Assembly (NCBI RefSeq): GCF_039555335.1
Contig: NC_092635.1
Coordinates: 56,332,258 to 56,396,257 of the forward strand
DNA length: 64,000 bases
Direction of reading: 5' to 3'
Origin: Amphiura filiformis
Lineage: Eukaryota > Echinodermata > Ophiuroidea > Amphilepidida > Amphiuridae
Every line of letters starts with the position of its first letter. The first letter of the stretch is position 1. The notes below the pieces were generated by a model. That model was not told the origin of the DNA and searched no databases. It saw only the letters and a list, made by a program, of their open reading frames with translations. Shown one piece after another: positions 41,201 through 54,100 of this stretch. Position numbers and translations under genes: made by a program.

Positions 41201-41870
41201 TAACACTCTGAACATTCACAGAGGTAGGCCTAAACCATGACTGTCAAAAATAAACTTTATAAAGGAAAAAAAAAAAACCATATTAAAAAAATAAATGCTT
41301 TACGCTGTTCATGCTGTTAAAATATGTATTGAATATTTCGTTATTCTAAATATTGAGAATTAGGCCTACTTTACTTAAAACAAACAAGGTTTAAATTTTT
41401 TAAGGATATATGCATGAAGTAGGCCTATCCCCTATCATATTTTTTAATCAAGTCTATTATAGGCCTACTTACTTAAAGACCTGAAAGTGTTTTCTTTTCT
41501 TGTAAACGAGAGCCTAAAGTATTTTCCCAAGCGCCTCGGAAAGTTCGGAAAAGTTTGAAAATAAGGTTGTGTGGGAATAGGCATAACACTCTGAACAGAG
41601 GTAGGCCTAAACCATGACTGTCGAAATTAACTTTAAAAAGGAGAAAAAAAAAAAAAAAAAAAACCGTCGGAGGGTTGAATCAACAGCTGATCATCATCAA
41701 CGTAAATAAGCAAATTTGAGTAATCGATAGCAACACTCGTTTCTGTTTCCAGGGTCGATGGTTTATCGTCGACGCGACGACTCATGGATGTCGACCTTTA
41801 CCCATGATGCTCTGCGCGAAGTAGATCAGCCAGGCGTGATCGTAGGTGGCGCGCTGTATTTGGAATCGCG
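38276..41870. mobile_element. Element Y, 3.6 kb with 26-bp perfect terminal inverted repeats
   Basis: The left end starts CGCGATTCCAAATACAGCGC and the right end is its exact inverse over 26 bp (38276-38301, 41845-41870). The interior has many taggcct motifs and no open frame over about 70 codons with recognisable content. It interrupts the K1 repeat body. Candidate TCAATT flanks lie near 38268 and 41879, slightly outside the repeats. Superfamily unknown; it appears to be a non-autonomous derivative. Confidence 0.75.
40896..41655 (+). repeat. Tandem duplication inside element Y, period about 385 bp
   Basis: The segment beginning attaaaaaataaatgcttta and including tattgaatatttcgttattc occurs at 40896 and again at 41281, with indels and a terminal poly-A at about 41643-41661. 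Confidence 0.8.
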
Positions 41871-42342
41871 TCAATCAGTCAATTGACCTGAAATTTAAAT
41901 GCAATGATCTTTATGACATTCTTAACATGTTTTAAATATTTTAAAATTCATTTACGGTCATTAAGGGGGTCATACAGAGGTCAAAAGTCAAGTTTTCAAA
42001 ATGCCAGCTTCTCACGATCAAGGTATATTAAAACGGCAATTAATTAATTAATGAAACAGTCTTATTAAAATTAATACTATCCTGCACAGTAGGCCTATTG
42101 CTGCTTGATCAGATCGTCACAATCATCCGCCTAACTTACCTCGTGCCCTTGCAAAGGGCACAGTTGCTCTAGTTTATTTTATATTCTTTACTTTTCCCAA
42201 TTCATTAACACCATTCGGGTGGTCATACCTTCGTAGCATTTCGAGTTATGTCCATTACAGACTCCGGGTGACAGTGGTATAGGCCTACCACAATATACTG
42301 CCAAAGCCACATGGTTCAGCTATGGTGCGGTTATCGCTCTAG

Positions 42343-42457
42343 TTCAAATGACTGTGAAAAAAATTGGGTCAACCTTTTCGGGCTGTTAAGGAAGGGGCGG
42401 CAAAATTGTTTCTTCTTCAGCCCCCCGGGGTTGGGGCGGCCACGGTACGCCACTGAT
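42343..42457 (+). mobile_element. Element M, right part
   Basis: It begins ttcaaatgactgtgaaaa directly after the K1 CTAG and ends cggtacgccactg. It aligns with the minus strand of 28014-28335. Confidence 0.75.
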
Positions 42458-42860
42458 TAGGGTGGTAAGGTGTGGGGTAATGGTTGTTGTGGTGTAATAG
42501 TGGATGGAGGGGTTAGGGTGGTGATTAGGGTGACTGTGGTATAAGGTGGTGGGGTAATGGTGGGTGTTAGGTGGTATGGTAATATTGGGGTAAGGGTACG
42601 GGTGGTGATGGTGGGTTATTGTATATAGGTTGGTGAGGTATAATGAGTGGTAGGATAGGTATAATTATAGTGGGTGGTGGGTTTGGTGGTGGGATAATAG
42701 TGGTCAGTGGGTTTGGTAGTAGAGTAAGGGTGGGGAAGGGATATGGTGGGGTAGTGCGTGGGGTATTAGTGGGTAGTTGGATTAAGGTGGTGATTTATAG
42801 GGTGACCTATGTGAAAAGGAGGTGGTGTAGTGGGTTGGTGGGTAATAGTTGGTGGGGTAA
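42458..42860 (+). repeat. G-rich minisatellite, continuation
   Basis: gggtggtaaggtgtggggta units continue the array interrupted at 34330. A long Gly/Val-rich open frame here is only the translation of the repeat. Confidence 0.8.
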
Positions 42861-43330
42861 GGGATGGGGCAAGCATTTTTGGGCAGGTCAAAAGGGGGAC
42901 AAGTGATTTTTGGTGGTGGAGGGGGGCACAGCGATTTTTGGCACAGATGTTTTGGGCACCGTTTCCATAGGCCTAAAAGGTGCGGTTCAAAGTATGCAAA
43001 ATTTCCTGCTTGTTGTGCTTGCATTTATATATGATAAGACAATTTTTAAATTTAAAACTCAAATTTAAAACCTTAAAAGGTTTTAAATTTGAGTTCAAGA
43101 AAATCTTGGAGCCAAAGATTGTTTGGCACATCAAAAGGGGGGGGGTAAAGTTTTTTTGACACGTTGAAAGAGGGCGGCAAAGATTTTTTTGGGTTGGCCA
43201 AAAAGGGGGGGATTTTAAGTGATTTTTGGCAGACCATTTTGAGAATAAACCCCCGGGACACATGATTTTTGCACAACCCCTCACGCATCATGATCATCGA
43301 CCCCAACCCCTCTGGCATACCCCCCCTATT
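42861..43330. repeat. Decayed 'ggcaaagatttttgg' repeat region with a hairpin
   Basis: Units such as catcaaaaggggggggg and cggcaaagattttttt recall, in inverse, the interior of 54882-55118. At 43060-43094 ctcaaatttaaaacctt and aaggttttaaatttgag form a perfect 17-bp stem. Confidence 0.6.
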
Positions 43331-44286
43331 AGGCTAGGCCTACTCCCAGGAGTAGCCTACATGATTAGTTAAACCACCCCGGAGTAGCAGATGAGTAAAA
43401 TGACTGCTGGGATCTTCTTTCTCATTCCTTTTTGGAGGTAGGTCTGGCAGCTCCTGGCCCGGGCTCCTGGCCTTCAGTGTAGGCCTAGGTGCTATATAAA
43501 TTAGGCCTAATGTGACTGAGTGATGTGGCCCTATGATCAAATATATTATGATGATGAATTTTGGATAAGTATATAAATGCCGGAATGGTCCGCGTGCCGA
43601 TGCCGTGGAGGTCGGGCTGGGTCATGTAGGCCGGCTGAGACGTGGGCTGAGTCATTATAGAATTTGGTGCATGACGATATAGGATATCGATTTATATATC
43701 TATCGAATCGATCGACGTGCGTACTATTGAAGGACTGGCAGGTTCATCCTAAACCGGAAGTCTACCGGATCCGGGGAAATCCCTGAAAGCTCCTGAATAC
43801 CGATTTTCAAAGCTGAAATTTTAGGTGTTGAGTTCCGTTATTTAAAAACGGTTTGACCTGTTTCCCGTGCAGGTTCCTGAGCGGTGCGGTATACGCCGGA
43901 AATTACTGAGTTGGGAATCTTTAGCGTGAGCATGGTGAGAGCGCTGTTATATATTGGTCATTATGCCTCATGCATTTTACGGTTACATTTTGATGATTTT
44001 CATAAGCTTAATAAAATGTGATTCATCCAAGTATTGTAAATATATTTCGACAGGATTTGAAACATGATGAAGGCTGTACATGACATGCAATGCATGGTAG
44101 CTCATGGTGACGTCCATTGAATTGCAAAGAAGGAATTGCGTACTTGTATTGAACAAATTGTGGCAGGATTTCAAAGAACGGTAGGTACATGTAGGCCCTA
44201 GGTGTAAAATAGAAAATCTTAAGATTTTATGTAATAATGTAGCGTCTGAGCTGAGCAGCAGGTCGAGCTATATAAAGCAGGGGTCC
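43331..44286. other. Possible TBK1 upstream region, not resolved
   Basis: Repeats thin out here. CCGGAAGT at 43754-43761 is an ETS-type promoter motif in a locally GC-richer stretch (43560-43920). TBK1 has a splice acceptor just before its ATG, so a 5' non-coding exon and promoter must lie upstream; this is one candidate. Confidence 0.3.
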
Positions 44287-44512
44287 ATTTCACTAAACTT
44301 TACGAAGCGTCGTAAGTCTCGAAAATCATTCGTAACTTACAACGAGTCGTAAGTTCCATTTCACTAAATGTACTTACGAACGGTACCCTTCGTATAAGTA
44401 ATAGGGATTTACTACAGGGACCCTTCGTAAAGTTACGTCTAGTATTGGGTATTCGTAACTTAACGAATGGTTACTTGAGTTACGAAGGGTAAAAGGTTTA
44501 GTGAAATAGACC
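44287..44512. mobile_element. Palindromic MITE, 'TTTCACTAAACTT' family, copy 2
   Basis: ccatttcactaaactttacg at the left and aaggtttagtgaaatagacc at the right are inverted. The inner cgtaacttacaacgagtcg matches the family copy at 17655-17880 in opposite orientation. Confidence 0.75.
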
Positions 44513-45018
44513 CCAGGCTGATATAACATTATAGCTACAAACACTACACTACAGTCTTTCATACTTATTTCATGATCAGTGTGGATTGATTCAAAATTAG
44601 TGCATGATTGATGCAGCTGTCAAACAGAATGATTTTGCTGATCTGAGTGAATATCTGCATATATCTGCTCAGTGCTTGATTTGAAAATATTTTGATTTTG
44701 AATTTAAATTCTAGACATATCATCTTGGGGTCAAATCGGACGATAAACATCGAGCTATAAAAATAAATTAAATGCATGAATGAATTAATGCGACTATCAA
44801 AGTAAAATGTACACTCGATCGGACATCTGGGAACCTATAGTCCTATATTGTACTAGCGCATGCAATATCCGCGCATACTACACTGGGCTGTATCCCCCTG
44901 TGCCCTGTGTGAGGTCAGGACAGGTCGATCAAGAGAATGTACAACCAATCGGCATTTGATGCATACCACAGTAATATTTCATCAATATGTTTGATTTTTT
45001 AATTTGTTTTAAAAACAG
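44513..45018. other. Spacer or 5' intron before the TBK1 start exon
   Basis: No repeats are recognised. The polypyrimidine tract and acceptor at 44990-45018 (gatttttt..aaaaacag) mark the end of an upstream intron. Confidence 0.5.
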
Positions 45019-45025
45019 GAAAAAG

Positions 45026-45130
45026 ATGGCTACCAGTGGTCAAATACGAAGCACTAAGACCTATATTTGGTATACTGCTGATGTGCTTGGTACCGGTGCA
45101 ACAAGCACAGTGTTCAAGGGGAGACATAAG
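45026..45130 (+). CDS. TBK1: TBK1 coding exon 1 (start exon)
   Basis: ATG at 45026 in context aaaagATGG. An acceptor AG at 45017-45018 shows the exon begins at 45019, so a 5' non-coding exon exists upstream. The exon encodes 35 residues through the Gly-rich loop. The donor is GTAATT at 45131. Confidence 0.9.
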
Positions 45131-48100
45131 GTAATTGAAAGGTCACAGAATGTACATGTGCGGGCTTGTTAACTCGCCCGCACCTGTTAACTCGCCCGCA
45201 CATGTTCCAGGAATGTTGACTTAATTTATTTTGGAATGTTAAAAACTTCAAGATTGGACTTGGAGACTGGTCAGTGTTTATGGTTTGAAATGTGCTTTGA
45301 ATTTACTGAAATTTGAAAGAAAGGAGCCCTGGAGAAGGCTACATCATATGTACATGTAGAATTACACAGCCGTGACGTTAGTCACGGCTGTGTCTTTTTT
45401 CTTACAGGTTCTTCTTCTTTAAGTTAGGCGTGCAGCCTAACTTATTATTTTCTTGCCGTTTGTTTCTTTCTTTCTTTCTCACAATTTACTACTTGTGCTA
45501 CATCCGTGATCGGATTTCGACCAAATGCATACCCAAGCCGTATTGGGTAGGTGGCTACAAAAGTCTTAAAATGTTTTAATATCGGAGGTCATCCAGGGGG
45601 TCACAGGGGTCCGAAATGGTCAGTTTTGCCTCATATGTGCCGCACCCCCATTATAATTAGGGGCAAAACATGGAGACATCTAGTCTAGTGTTTTGATAAA
45701 CAAGAGATAACCACAGGCAATGGTTCTGCTGTCTGTGCTTCAAAACGTGTAAATTTTCGCCTCGATTGGTCTAGTGCCAGGTGGTGAATGCCGTGCATGC
45801 TCTAAATTCAGTAATTTTCCATCGTCAACCGTGTGGAAAATGTCATACGGCCGGGCGGTTTCACAAGTTGCCGGCTCTATCATACCAGTCGCCGCCTGGC
45901 TATTGCAGCTGCAATCCATACATCAAAACGTGTAAATTTTGGCTATTCCAACTGCAATCCATACACCCTTCATGCAAGACATGACTGGAATCGTCCACAC
46001 AGGAAGTGAATATTACAAACGGAGTCACCCATTGAGGTAGGCCCATTCGAAATTCACACGCCCTGTGTGGGAGATTAAGATAATGTCTTCCGGAGAGGTT
46101 GTATGAATTTCAACTGGAACAGCCCAGTTGGGGTGTGTGAAACCGCAAGTGGGCGATTCACACGAAACAAACTGAGGTGTTCAGATGGCAATTTTGTTAC
46201 ATATCTTGAGTGTAACTTGTGATGTGATGCCTGTATGCTAGATATAAACAGCTACAACAGTATTATGCATTGCTTGAGATAGTCATATCTTTAAATAGGT
46301 GTGATTGCAGTTGTTTGTACATGTACATGTAGAGTTGGCAATGGTATTAGAAGCTATTACATGTGGTTGTGAAATAGGCCATTGTGGGAAATGACTTCAT
46401 TCAATCAGATTTGATCTGAATATTGTGAGGTTAGTGATGCAGTGGTATTAGTACTATAAAAGCTTTTGTGCTGCACTGGTACTGCACACACGTACTTTTC
46501 TTCTTTCTTGGAAGAAATGTATCGGAACTGGTTGGGGTGGGTGGGTGTGTGGGGGTGTGTGTGTGGGGGGGGGTGATATCTTGGCTAAAACTGCATCACG
46601 CCTTCCCATGATGCATTTATGAAAATCAATAATCCCACTTTATAGTTTCTACAGATGACGCTTAATAATGGTAAATAATGGGGGGTAAGTAAAATGTTGA
46701 AATATGACCGCATTAAACTGCAAAGGTCATGTGAGGTCAAAGGTCAGGTCAAATTACAAGTTGCTCCGATTGGGCTGTAACTCGGGGAAAATGATCCCTG
46801 ACACTTGGGGAGTATACAACCACAAAGGTCAAGTGAGGTCAAAGGTCAGGTCAAAGTTGAAGTTGCTCCAATTAGGCTGTAAGTCGGGGAAAATGGTCCC
46901 TGACACTTTGGGAGTATAAAACCACAAAGGTCATGTGAGGTCAAAGGTCAGGTCAAATTTAAAGTTGCTCCAATTGAGCTGTAAGTCGGGGAAATGATCC
47001 CTGACACTTGGGGAGTATGAAACCGCAAAGGTCATGTGAGGTCCAAGGTCAGGTCAAATTAAAGTTGCTCCAATTGGGCTGTAAGTCGGGGGAAATGAGC
47101 CCTGACACTTGGGGAGTATGAAACCACAAAGGTCATGTGAGGTCAAAGGTCAGGTCAAATTTGAAGTTGCTCCAATTAGGCTGTAAGTCAGGGAAAATGA
47201 TCCCTGACACTTTGGGAGTATAAAACCACAAAGGTCATGTGAGGTCAAAGGTCAGGTCAAATTTAAAGTTGCTCCAATTGGGCTGTAAGTCGGGGAAATG
47301 ATCCCTGACACCTGGGGAGTATAAAACCACAAAGGTCAAGTGAGGTCAAAGGTCAGGTCAAATTTGAAGTTGCTCCAATTAGGCTGTAAGTCGGGGAAAA
47401 TTATCCCTGACACTTTGGGAGTATGAAACCACAAAGGTCATGTGAGGTCAAAGGTCAGGTCAAATTTGAAGTTGCTCCAATGAGGCTGTAAGTCGGGGAA
47501 AATGATCCCTGACACTTTGGGAGTATAAAACCACAAAGGTCAAGTGAGGTCAAAGGTCAATTTTGAAGTTGCTCCAATGAGGCTGTAAGTCGGGGAAAAT
47601 GATCCCTGACACTTTGGGAGTATAAAACCACAAAGGTCAAGTGAGGTCAAAGGTCAGGTCAAATTTGAAGTTGCTCCAATTAGGCTGTAAGTCGGGGAAA
47701 ATGATCCCTGACACTTTGGGAGTATAAAACCACAAAGGTCATGTGAGGTCAAATGTCAGGTCAAATTACATGTTGTTCCGATTGGGCTGGAAATCGGGGA
47801 AAATGATCCCTGACACTTGGGGAGTATTAAACCCAAAAGGTCAAGTGAGGTCAAAGGTCAGGTCAAATTACAAGTTGCTCCGACTGGGCTGTAAGTCGGG
47901 GGAAATGATCCCTGACACTTGGGGGAGTATAAAACCACAACGGTCATGTGAGGTCAAAGGTCAGGGCACATTTGAAGTTGCTCCAATTGGGCTGTAAGTC
48001 GGGGAAATGATCCCTGGGAAGTATTAAACCGCAAAGGTCATTCGAGGTCAAAGGTCAGGTCAAATTTAAAGTTGCTCTGATTGGGCTGCAAGTCGGGGAA

Positions 48101-51100
48101 AATGATCCCTGACATTTGGGGAGTATGAAACCGCAAAGGTCATGTGAGGTCAAATTTAAAGTTGCTCCGATCAGGCTGCAACTTGCGGCAAATGATCCCT
48201 AACACTTGGGGAGTGTAAAACCGAAAAGGTCATCCGAGGTCAAATTTAACGTTGCTCAGAATATGAAACCGAAAAGGTCAACGAAGACAAAGGTCGGGTC
48301 AAATTTAATGTTGCACAGTATTGCTGCGTGATGATGTCATCACAGTCATACGCCTAACTTACCTCGTGCCCTTGCAAAGGGCACAGTTGCTCTAGTTCTT
48401 CTTTCTTTCTTCTTTCTGTCAACCATTACATTTGCTCTAGCACTCACATGCTTACATCGATTTTGACCTAACTTGGTCACAATGATCATTGACCGTGCCC
48501 CTACATGTCACATGAAACTCGTTGGGTCAAAGGTCACACAGGGGTCACAGGGGTCAAAAACGTGATTTCAACTCAAAATGCATCTTCTCCTACAAATTAC
48601 GTAGGACAGTGACGCCACTTGCACACATGCATTGTAATTACCCAGTGTCTATGTGGTGTACACAGATTTGGGGTCAAAGGTCATTAAGGGGTCACTTCCG
48701 TGTAAAACGAAAAAGCTTCAAAATTTTTATTAGCTAAATAAAACATAGCACAGTAACGGTATGTTCACATATGATCTGCAGTCACCCAATGTATATGTGG
48801 TATTTTTTTTATGTCAGGCGGATTTATCCGCCTGATATACTGTGAAGCTCCTAAATCTTCTTCTTTCTTTCTTCTTTAGTAGAACCAAAAATTGCTACTA
48901 GTGCCAGACGCTTGGACCAATGTTGACCAAACTTGGCCACAAGAAGCACTGACCCAAGCTTAATATAACTTCTACACAGATAGGGGTCAAAGGTCATGTA
49001 AGGGTTATTAGGGTCATTTTGTGAAAATCTTAAAAATGTTACTGCTCCTTTAAATGACATGCTATGACCACCAAACATGGTCAGCAAGAACAGCTGGCCC
49101 AAGCTTCAAATAAGTTGTACCACAGATTGGGGTCAAAGTTCATGTAAGGCTTAATAGGGTCATTTTGTGAAAATATTTGCGTGAAATGTAATGAAGCAGC
49201 TATAGAGGCAGCAACCTTGTGCAGGGAAACAGCTATTCGATAACAAGAGATAAGCATATAGTTTCGTTGCATGCTTGGGCATGTCTACTGGTGTGGTTTT
49301 AAGTTTCCAGGAAAATTAACAGTAAATATTGTGCTGCTATTTTGATAATAAGAGGTAAGAGTTGTTAGGTTTGGAAATTATGCTATCCCATGATGCATTT
49401 ATGAAAATACACACTAAAGGTTTGGAAATGATGCTATCCCATGATGCATTTATGAAAATACACACTAAAGGTATGTGATAAATGCTATATAGTTGCTTGT
49501 GCGGTGGGGATGGTGGTCAAATTATATTCCTTCCCATGATGCATTTATGAAAATCAATACATACACACTAAGGCTATTATGGTAAATGCTATATAGCAAT
49601 AATGGTAAATACCAGTACTCGGGTTTGTGGGGGGGGGGGCAAATTTTGAAATTTGTCCGATTGGGCTCAAACTTATATATAATAATCATAAGGGGATCAT
49701 GAAACATCAGCTATGGTCATCCAAGGTCAAATGTTACAGCTGTCCGATGGGGCAGTAACTCTGGGGAAATGATCCCTGACACTTGGGGAGTATGTAACCG
49801 CAAAGGTCATGTGAGGTCAAAGGTCAGGTCAAATTTAAAGTTGCTCTGATAGGGCTGTAACTCGGGAAAATGATCCCTGACAATTGGGGAGTATGAAACC
49901 ACAAAGGTCATGCGAGGTCAAAGGTCAGGTCAAATGTACAGCTGCTCCGATCGGGCTGTAACTTGGAAGAAATGATCCCTGACAATTGGGGAGTATAAAA
50001 CCGCAAAGTTCGTGTGAGGTCAAAGGTCAGGTCAAATTTTAAGTTGCTTTGATTGGGCTGTAACTCGGGGTAAATGATCCCTGACACTTGAGGAGTATAA
50101 AACCGCAAAGGTCAACTGAAGTCAAAGGTCAGGTCAAATTTAAAGTTGCTCCGATTGGCCTGTAACTCAGGGAAACCAATTTCTGACACTTCATGAGTAT
50201 AAAACTAAAAAGGTCATGCAAGGTCAAAGGTCAGGTCAAATTTAAAGTTGCTCCGATTGGGCTGTAACTTAGGGAAAATGATCCCCGACACTTGGGGAGT
50301 ATGAAACCATAAAGGTCATCTGAGGTCAAAGGTCAGGTCAAAATAAATATTGCTCCGATCAGGCTGTAACAACTTGCAGAAATGATCCCGACACTTGGGG
50401 AGTATAAAACCGTAAAGGTCATCCAAGGTTACAGGACAGGAAAGGTCAAATGAGGTCAAATGTTAAAATGGTCCGATTGGGCTTAAATGTGATGCAAAGT
50501 ATCCTTGATTTGAGATAGCATGAGTAGTCAACTCACGTTTACCCAAGGTCAAAGGTCAAATGAGGTCAATCAGAAGTCATCGCCTGACATTCGTGGCTCG
50601 TGAGCCACAGTAGCTCTAGTTTTATTTGGGGTCAAAGCTCATTAAGGGGTCACTTCCGGTATAAAATGAAATACCTTTAAAATGCATCTTCTTCCACAAA
50701 TTATGTGGGACAGAGACGCCACTTGCACACATGCATTGTTATTACCCAGTGTCTATGGGGTGTACACAGATTTGGGGTCAAAGGTCATTAAGGGGTCACT
50801 TCGTATAAAACGAAATACCTTCAAAAAATTTTATTAGCTAAGTAAAACATGGGACAGTAACGGTATGTTCACACCTGATCTGCAGTCACCCAATGTATAT
50901 GTGGTATTTTTTTATTTGGGGTCAAATCTCATTAAGGGGTCACTTCCGGTATAAAACGAAATACCTTTAAAATGCATCTTCTTCCACAGATTCTGTAGGA
51001 CAGAGACGCCACTTGCACACATGCATTGTTATTACCCAGTGTCTATGGGGTGTACACAGATTTGGGGTCAAAGGTCATTAAGGGGTCACTTCCGTATAAA

Positions 51101-54100
51101 ACGAAAAACCTTCAAAAATTTTTATTTGCTAAGAAAAACATAGGACAGTAACGGTATGTTCACACATGAATTGTGGTTACCCAGTTTATATGTGGTATTA
51201 TTTTATTTGGGGTCAAAGGTCATTAAGGGGTCACTTCCGGTATAAAACGAAATACCTTTAAAATGCTTCTTCCACAAATTACGAGGACAATGACGCCACT
51301 TGCACACATGCATTGTTATAACACAGTGTCTATATGGTGTACACACATTTGGGGTCAATGGTCAGTAAGGAGTCACTTCCGGTATAAAACGATATACCTT
51401 CAAAATGGCCCTTCTGCCACAAAAAGCATAGCAAAGTGATGCCACGTGGACACGTGCATTGACATTAGCCAATGTCTATGGGGTTTTCATATATTTTGGG
51501 GTCAAAGGTGATTAAGGGGTCACCACACGGCTGTGTTCGTGGTCTTAGACCACAGCTAAGTCTAGTTTCATTTTCTTTTGTACAGTAATTCATTTGAAAA
51601 TCAAGGCACAAAGGCATTCATTTTTTGTACTTTCGATAGAAAACTTTTCTGTTCGAAACATGTGATATGGTCGGGGATATGGTGGCAACCTGCTTGATGT
51701 TGTTAATTTTTTTATTGTATGGTATCAGTTAACTAGCAATGGTTATTGTATTTGTAGCCAGCCCATAGAACTTGCGTGCAAGTTTTGGCACAATATATTT
51801 AGGGTTTTGGACTTTTGCCAAGTCGTACGGTGGTTCAAAATTGCCAATGAACTGTGAACAATGAACAATGAACTGAACTGCTTCAGTAAACAAAGCAAGG
51901 TCCCATTTTTGTTTTACCTTCATCAATTCAATTAGGGGTCGGTGTGGTTTCCTCATGATGTAGTACTTCAAGTATGGCTTTACTTTTAAAGAAATCTAAA
52001 TTTCTATACTTCAACAAGGAAGTTCCCCATTTTGAATTGAAAAAAAACCTAAATTTTTACATCAAAAGTGATAAATTTTAAAGAATAAACCATTTATTTT
52101 ATGAAGTACATGTACTTACCATACTATGAATAATACCTACTTAGGGACCGTTCACAAACACTTGTAAGGGGGGCCTGATGCACAAAAATTTCATCATAAA
52201 AAAAAAAAAATTTGGGGCCCCCTTTACAGACCTCAAAACTTTCAGGCCCCCTCCCTTTTTGACATGAAAATTATGGGTCAACCCCATAGAAAAGCATATA
52301 AACTCAATTTTCCCAGGAAAATTTGTGGTCATTTTTTCAGGGCCCCCCTTAGGAGGGTCAAAATTTTTCAGGCCCCCCTTTTTTTCATAAGCCCCCTAAC
52401 AAGTGTTTGTGAACGCTCCCTGATGTATCAGATACATGATGTATGAAAGTGTAACAGTCAATAATTTTTTTACCTATATAGTGAACCCAAACTGAAAATA
52501 CAGATAATTATATTGATGTAAATTAAATTGTGAACATTTGAAAGTGAGCAAAATTTGTTGCCATTTTTTTTTTATTCTGTGGAACATTTCACCATGCATT
52601 GTTAGGATCATAAATGAGGTCATTCATTTTTATATTAACTGCAGTGAAATAATTATTTGCAATTCAGTTAGTTTTGAATAGGATATACATCAGGTGGTAA
52701 AGCTATAAATAGGCCCTAGGTATTCAAGAATAAATATTCAGGAAAATTTGGCACAGTGCCCACAACATGATGCAGACCTGTATACAGATAATCTAAATGT
52801 ACATAGCTGTCTTTATTAAGTTTACCAAAATGTAAATAAACAGGCATACATGTACAACCAGGATGTGTATCGGACATTTTCACACATTTATTTTCACCTT
52901 TCATTAAGCCGGTATGTAGCGAAAATAACAGTGTGCAAATATAATTGGTTACTTGAGTATAAAGGTGTATAAAAGAAACTGACAATTGTGAATTAAATTA
53001 TCAAAATTAGCCAAGTTCAAATTGTGTGAAAATTTCTACATTATATTTTATGGACAAATTAACAAATGACCTATTACACAGAGCTTTGATAAAGGACTTT
53101 GACATCAGGAAGAAAACCCCACACACTGGAATTAATATGTTGCCTCATGCAACTCCAGAATCCATTATATTGGTACAGTGCCACATTCTATTGGTTGGCC
53201 ATAAATTATTTTTCATGTGTAGAAGACCTACATAAGGACGTGTAAAATTAATATTTTGGTTCTCGTCCCCTCCCTCCTCAATTTCTGGGATTTGTCAGAT
53301 TTTTTATTTTTTTTAGATTTTTCAATTTTTTTAGACTTTGGAATGATTTATGAAATCTTCATACATATGAATAAGTTTATTAGAGAACAAGCATCACTTC
53401 CAAGTCTTTTTGTGGTACTCTAGGGGGTTTATCCCTCAGAATCAAAAAAAAAAAAAAAAAAAAGGGCCTCATCGTTTCCTTGAGCACTGTTGGAGAAGAC
53501 CGAAAACTACTGACAATACTAAAAAAACATAAAAAAAAAAAAAAAAACAAAAAAAACACCTCCCTCCCTCATCAATTCATGAAAATCCTCTGGACGAGAA
53601 CCAAAACATTAATTTTTATACGGCCTAAAATAACTAATACATGTATGCAACTGCAGTACACCAAAGTGAATTTTTACATAGATACTAAAATTTTTAGTAT
53701 CTATGATTTTTATCAGTTGCTGAATTTCAAACATGTTGAAGGTCATAAAACATAATGTGCTGAAATACTTGTGGGTATAATTACCATATCATGCAATGGG
53801 CGCATGTCATGACTGGAATATGTAGTGGGAATTCCCCACATGGCATCATATCTTCTGTGATCTCTAGGTATGAATGGATCTCATTAAAATTGCACTCCAT
53901 GGTATCAAATAATCAAAACCTTCCATTGTTAAAACATTAGCTACAGAAACAAAGACCTATTCACATGTGAATTAATTATCCTGTGGGAAAAAAAGCTATG
54001 CACATCTGCAGTTTTTCATAATTGATCGCTGTTAGAATCATTAATCGATGTTAATTGCTAAATATGGAGCATAATTTACCAAATTTTTAACATACACAAT

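Larger units (their letters stand above)
34514..42342 (+). mobile_element. Helentron-like element K1 (with nested insertions)
   Basis: The 5' end TGCTGAACCATG begins a hairpin (GCTGAACCAT / ATGGTATCAGC). The 3' end carries the inverse CATGGTTCAGC followed by a terminal CGCTCTAG. Insertion is between T and T with no target duplication, proved by the intact M copy. The body is direct repeats of about 117-127 bp (aaggggtcaaaggtcaag, gcaatgatccttatgacatt). A second 3'-type terminus, CGCCTAACTT plus hairpin GTGCCCTT/AAGGGCAC plus CTCTAG, ends at 42172. K1 itself is only about 1.1 kb; the rest is element Z (35115-38223) and element Y (38276-41870). No Rep/helicase is encoded. Confidence 0.8.
45364..51565 (+). 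mobile_element. Helentron-like element H1 (host of H2 and H3)
   Basis: The 5' end begins ACACAGCCGTGAC and folds as a 12-bp hairpin (CACAGCCGTGAC / GTCACGGCTGTG). Near the 3' end ACGGCTGTGT repeats it inversely, followed by hairpin GTGGTC/GACCAC and AGCTAAGTCTAG. Flanks are T and T. The body at 48396-48810 and 50620-51530 is direct units with ggggtcaaaggtcattaagg and acgccacttgcacacatgc. Without nested elements H1 is about 1.4 kb. Confidence 0.8.

Noticed and set aside
42643-42906. Gly/Val-rich 87-codon frame
   Set aside because: It is a translation of the ggtggtgggt minisatellite.
46690-48290. CRISPR-like array
   Set aside because: Units are continuous about 102-bp repeats with no unique spacers, in an animal intron.
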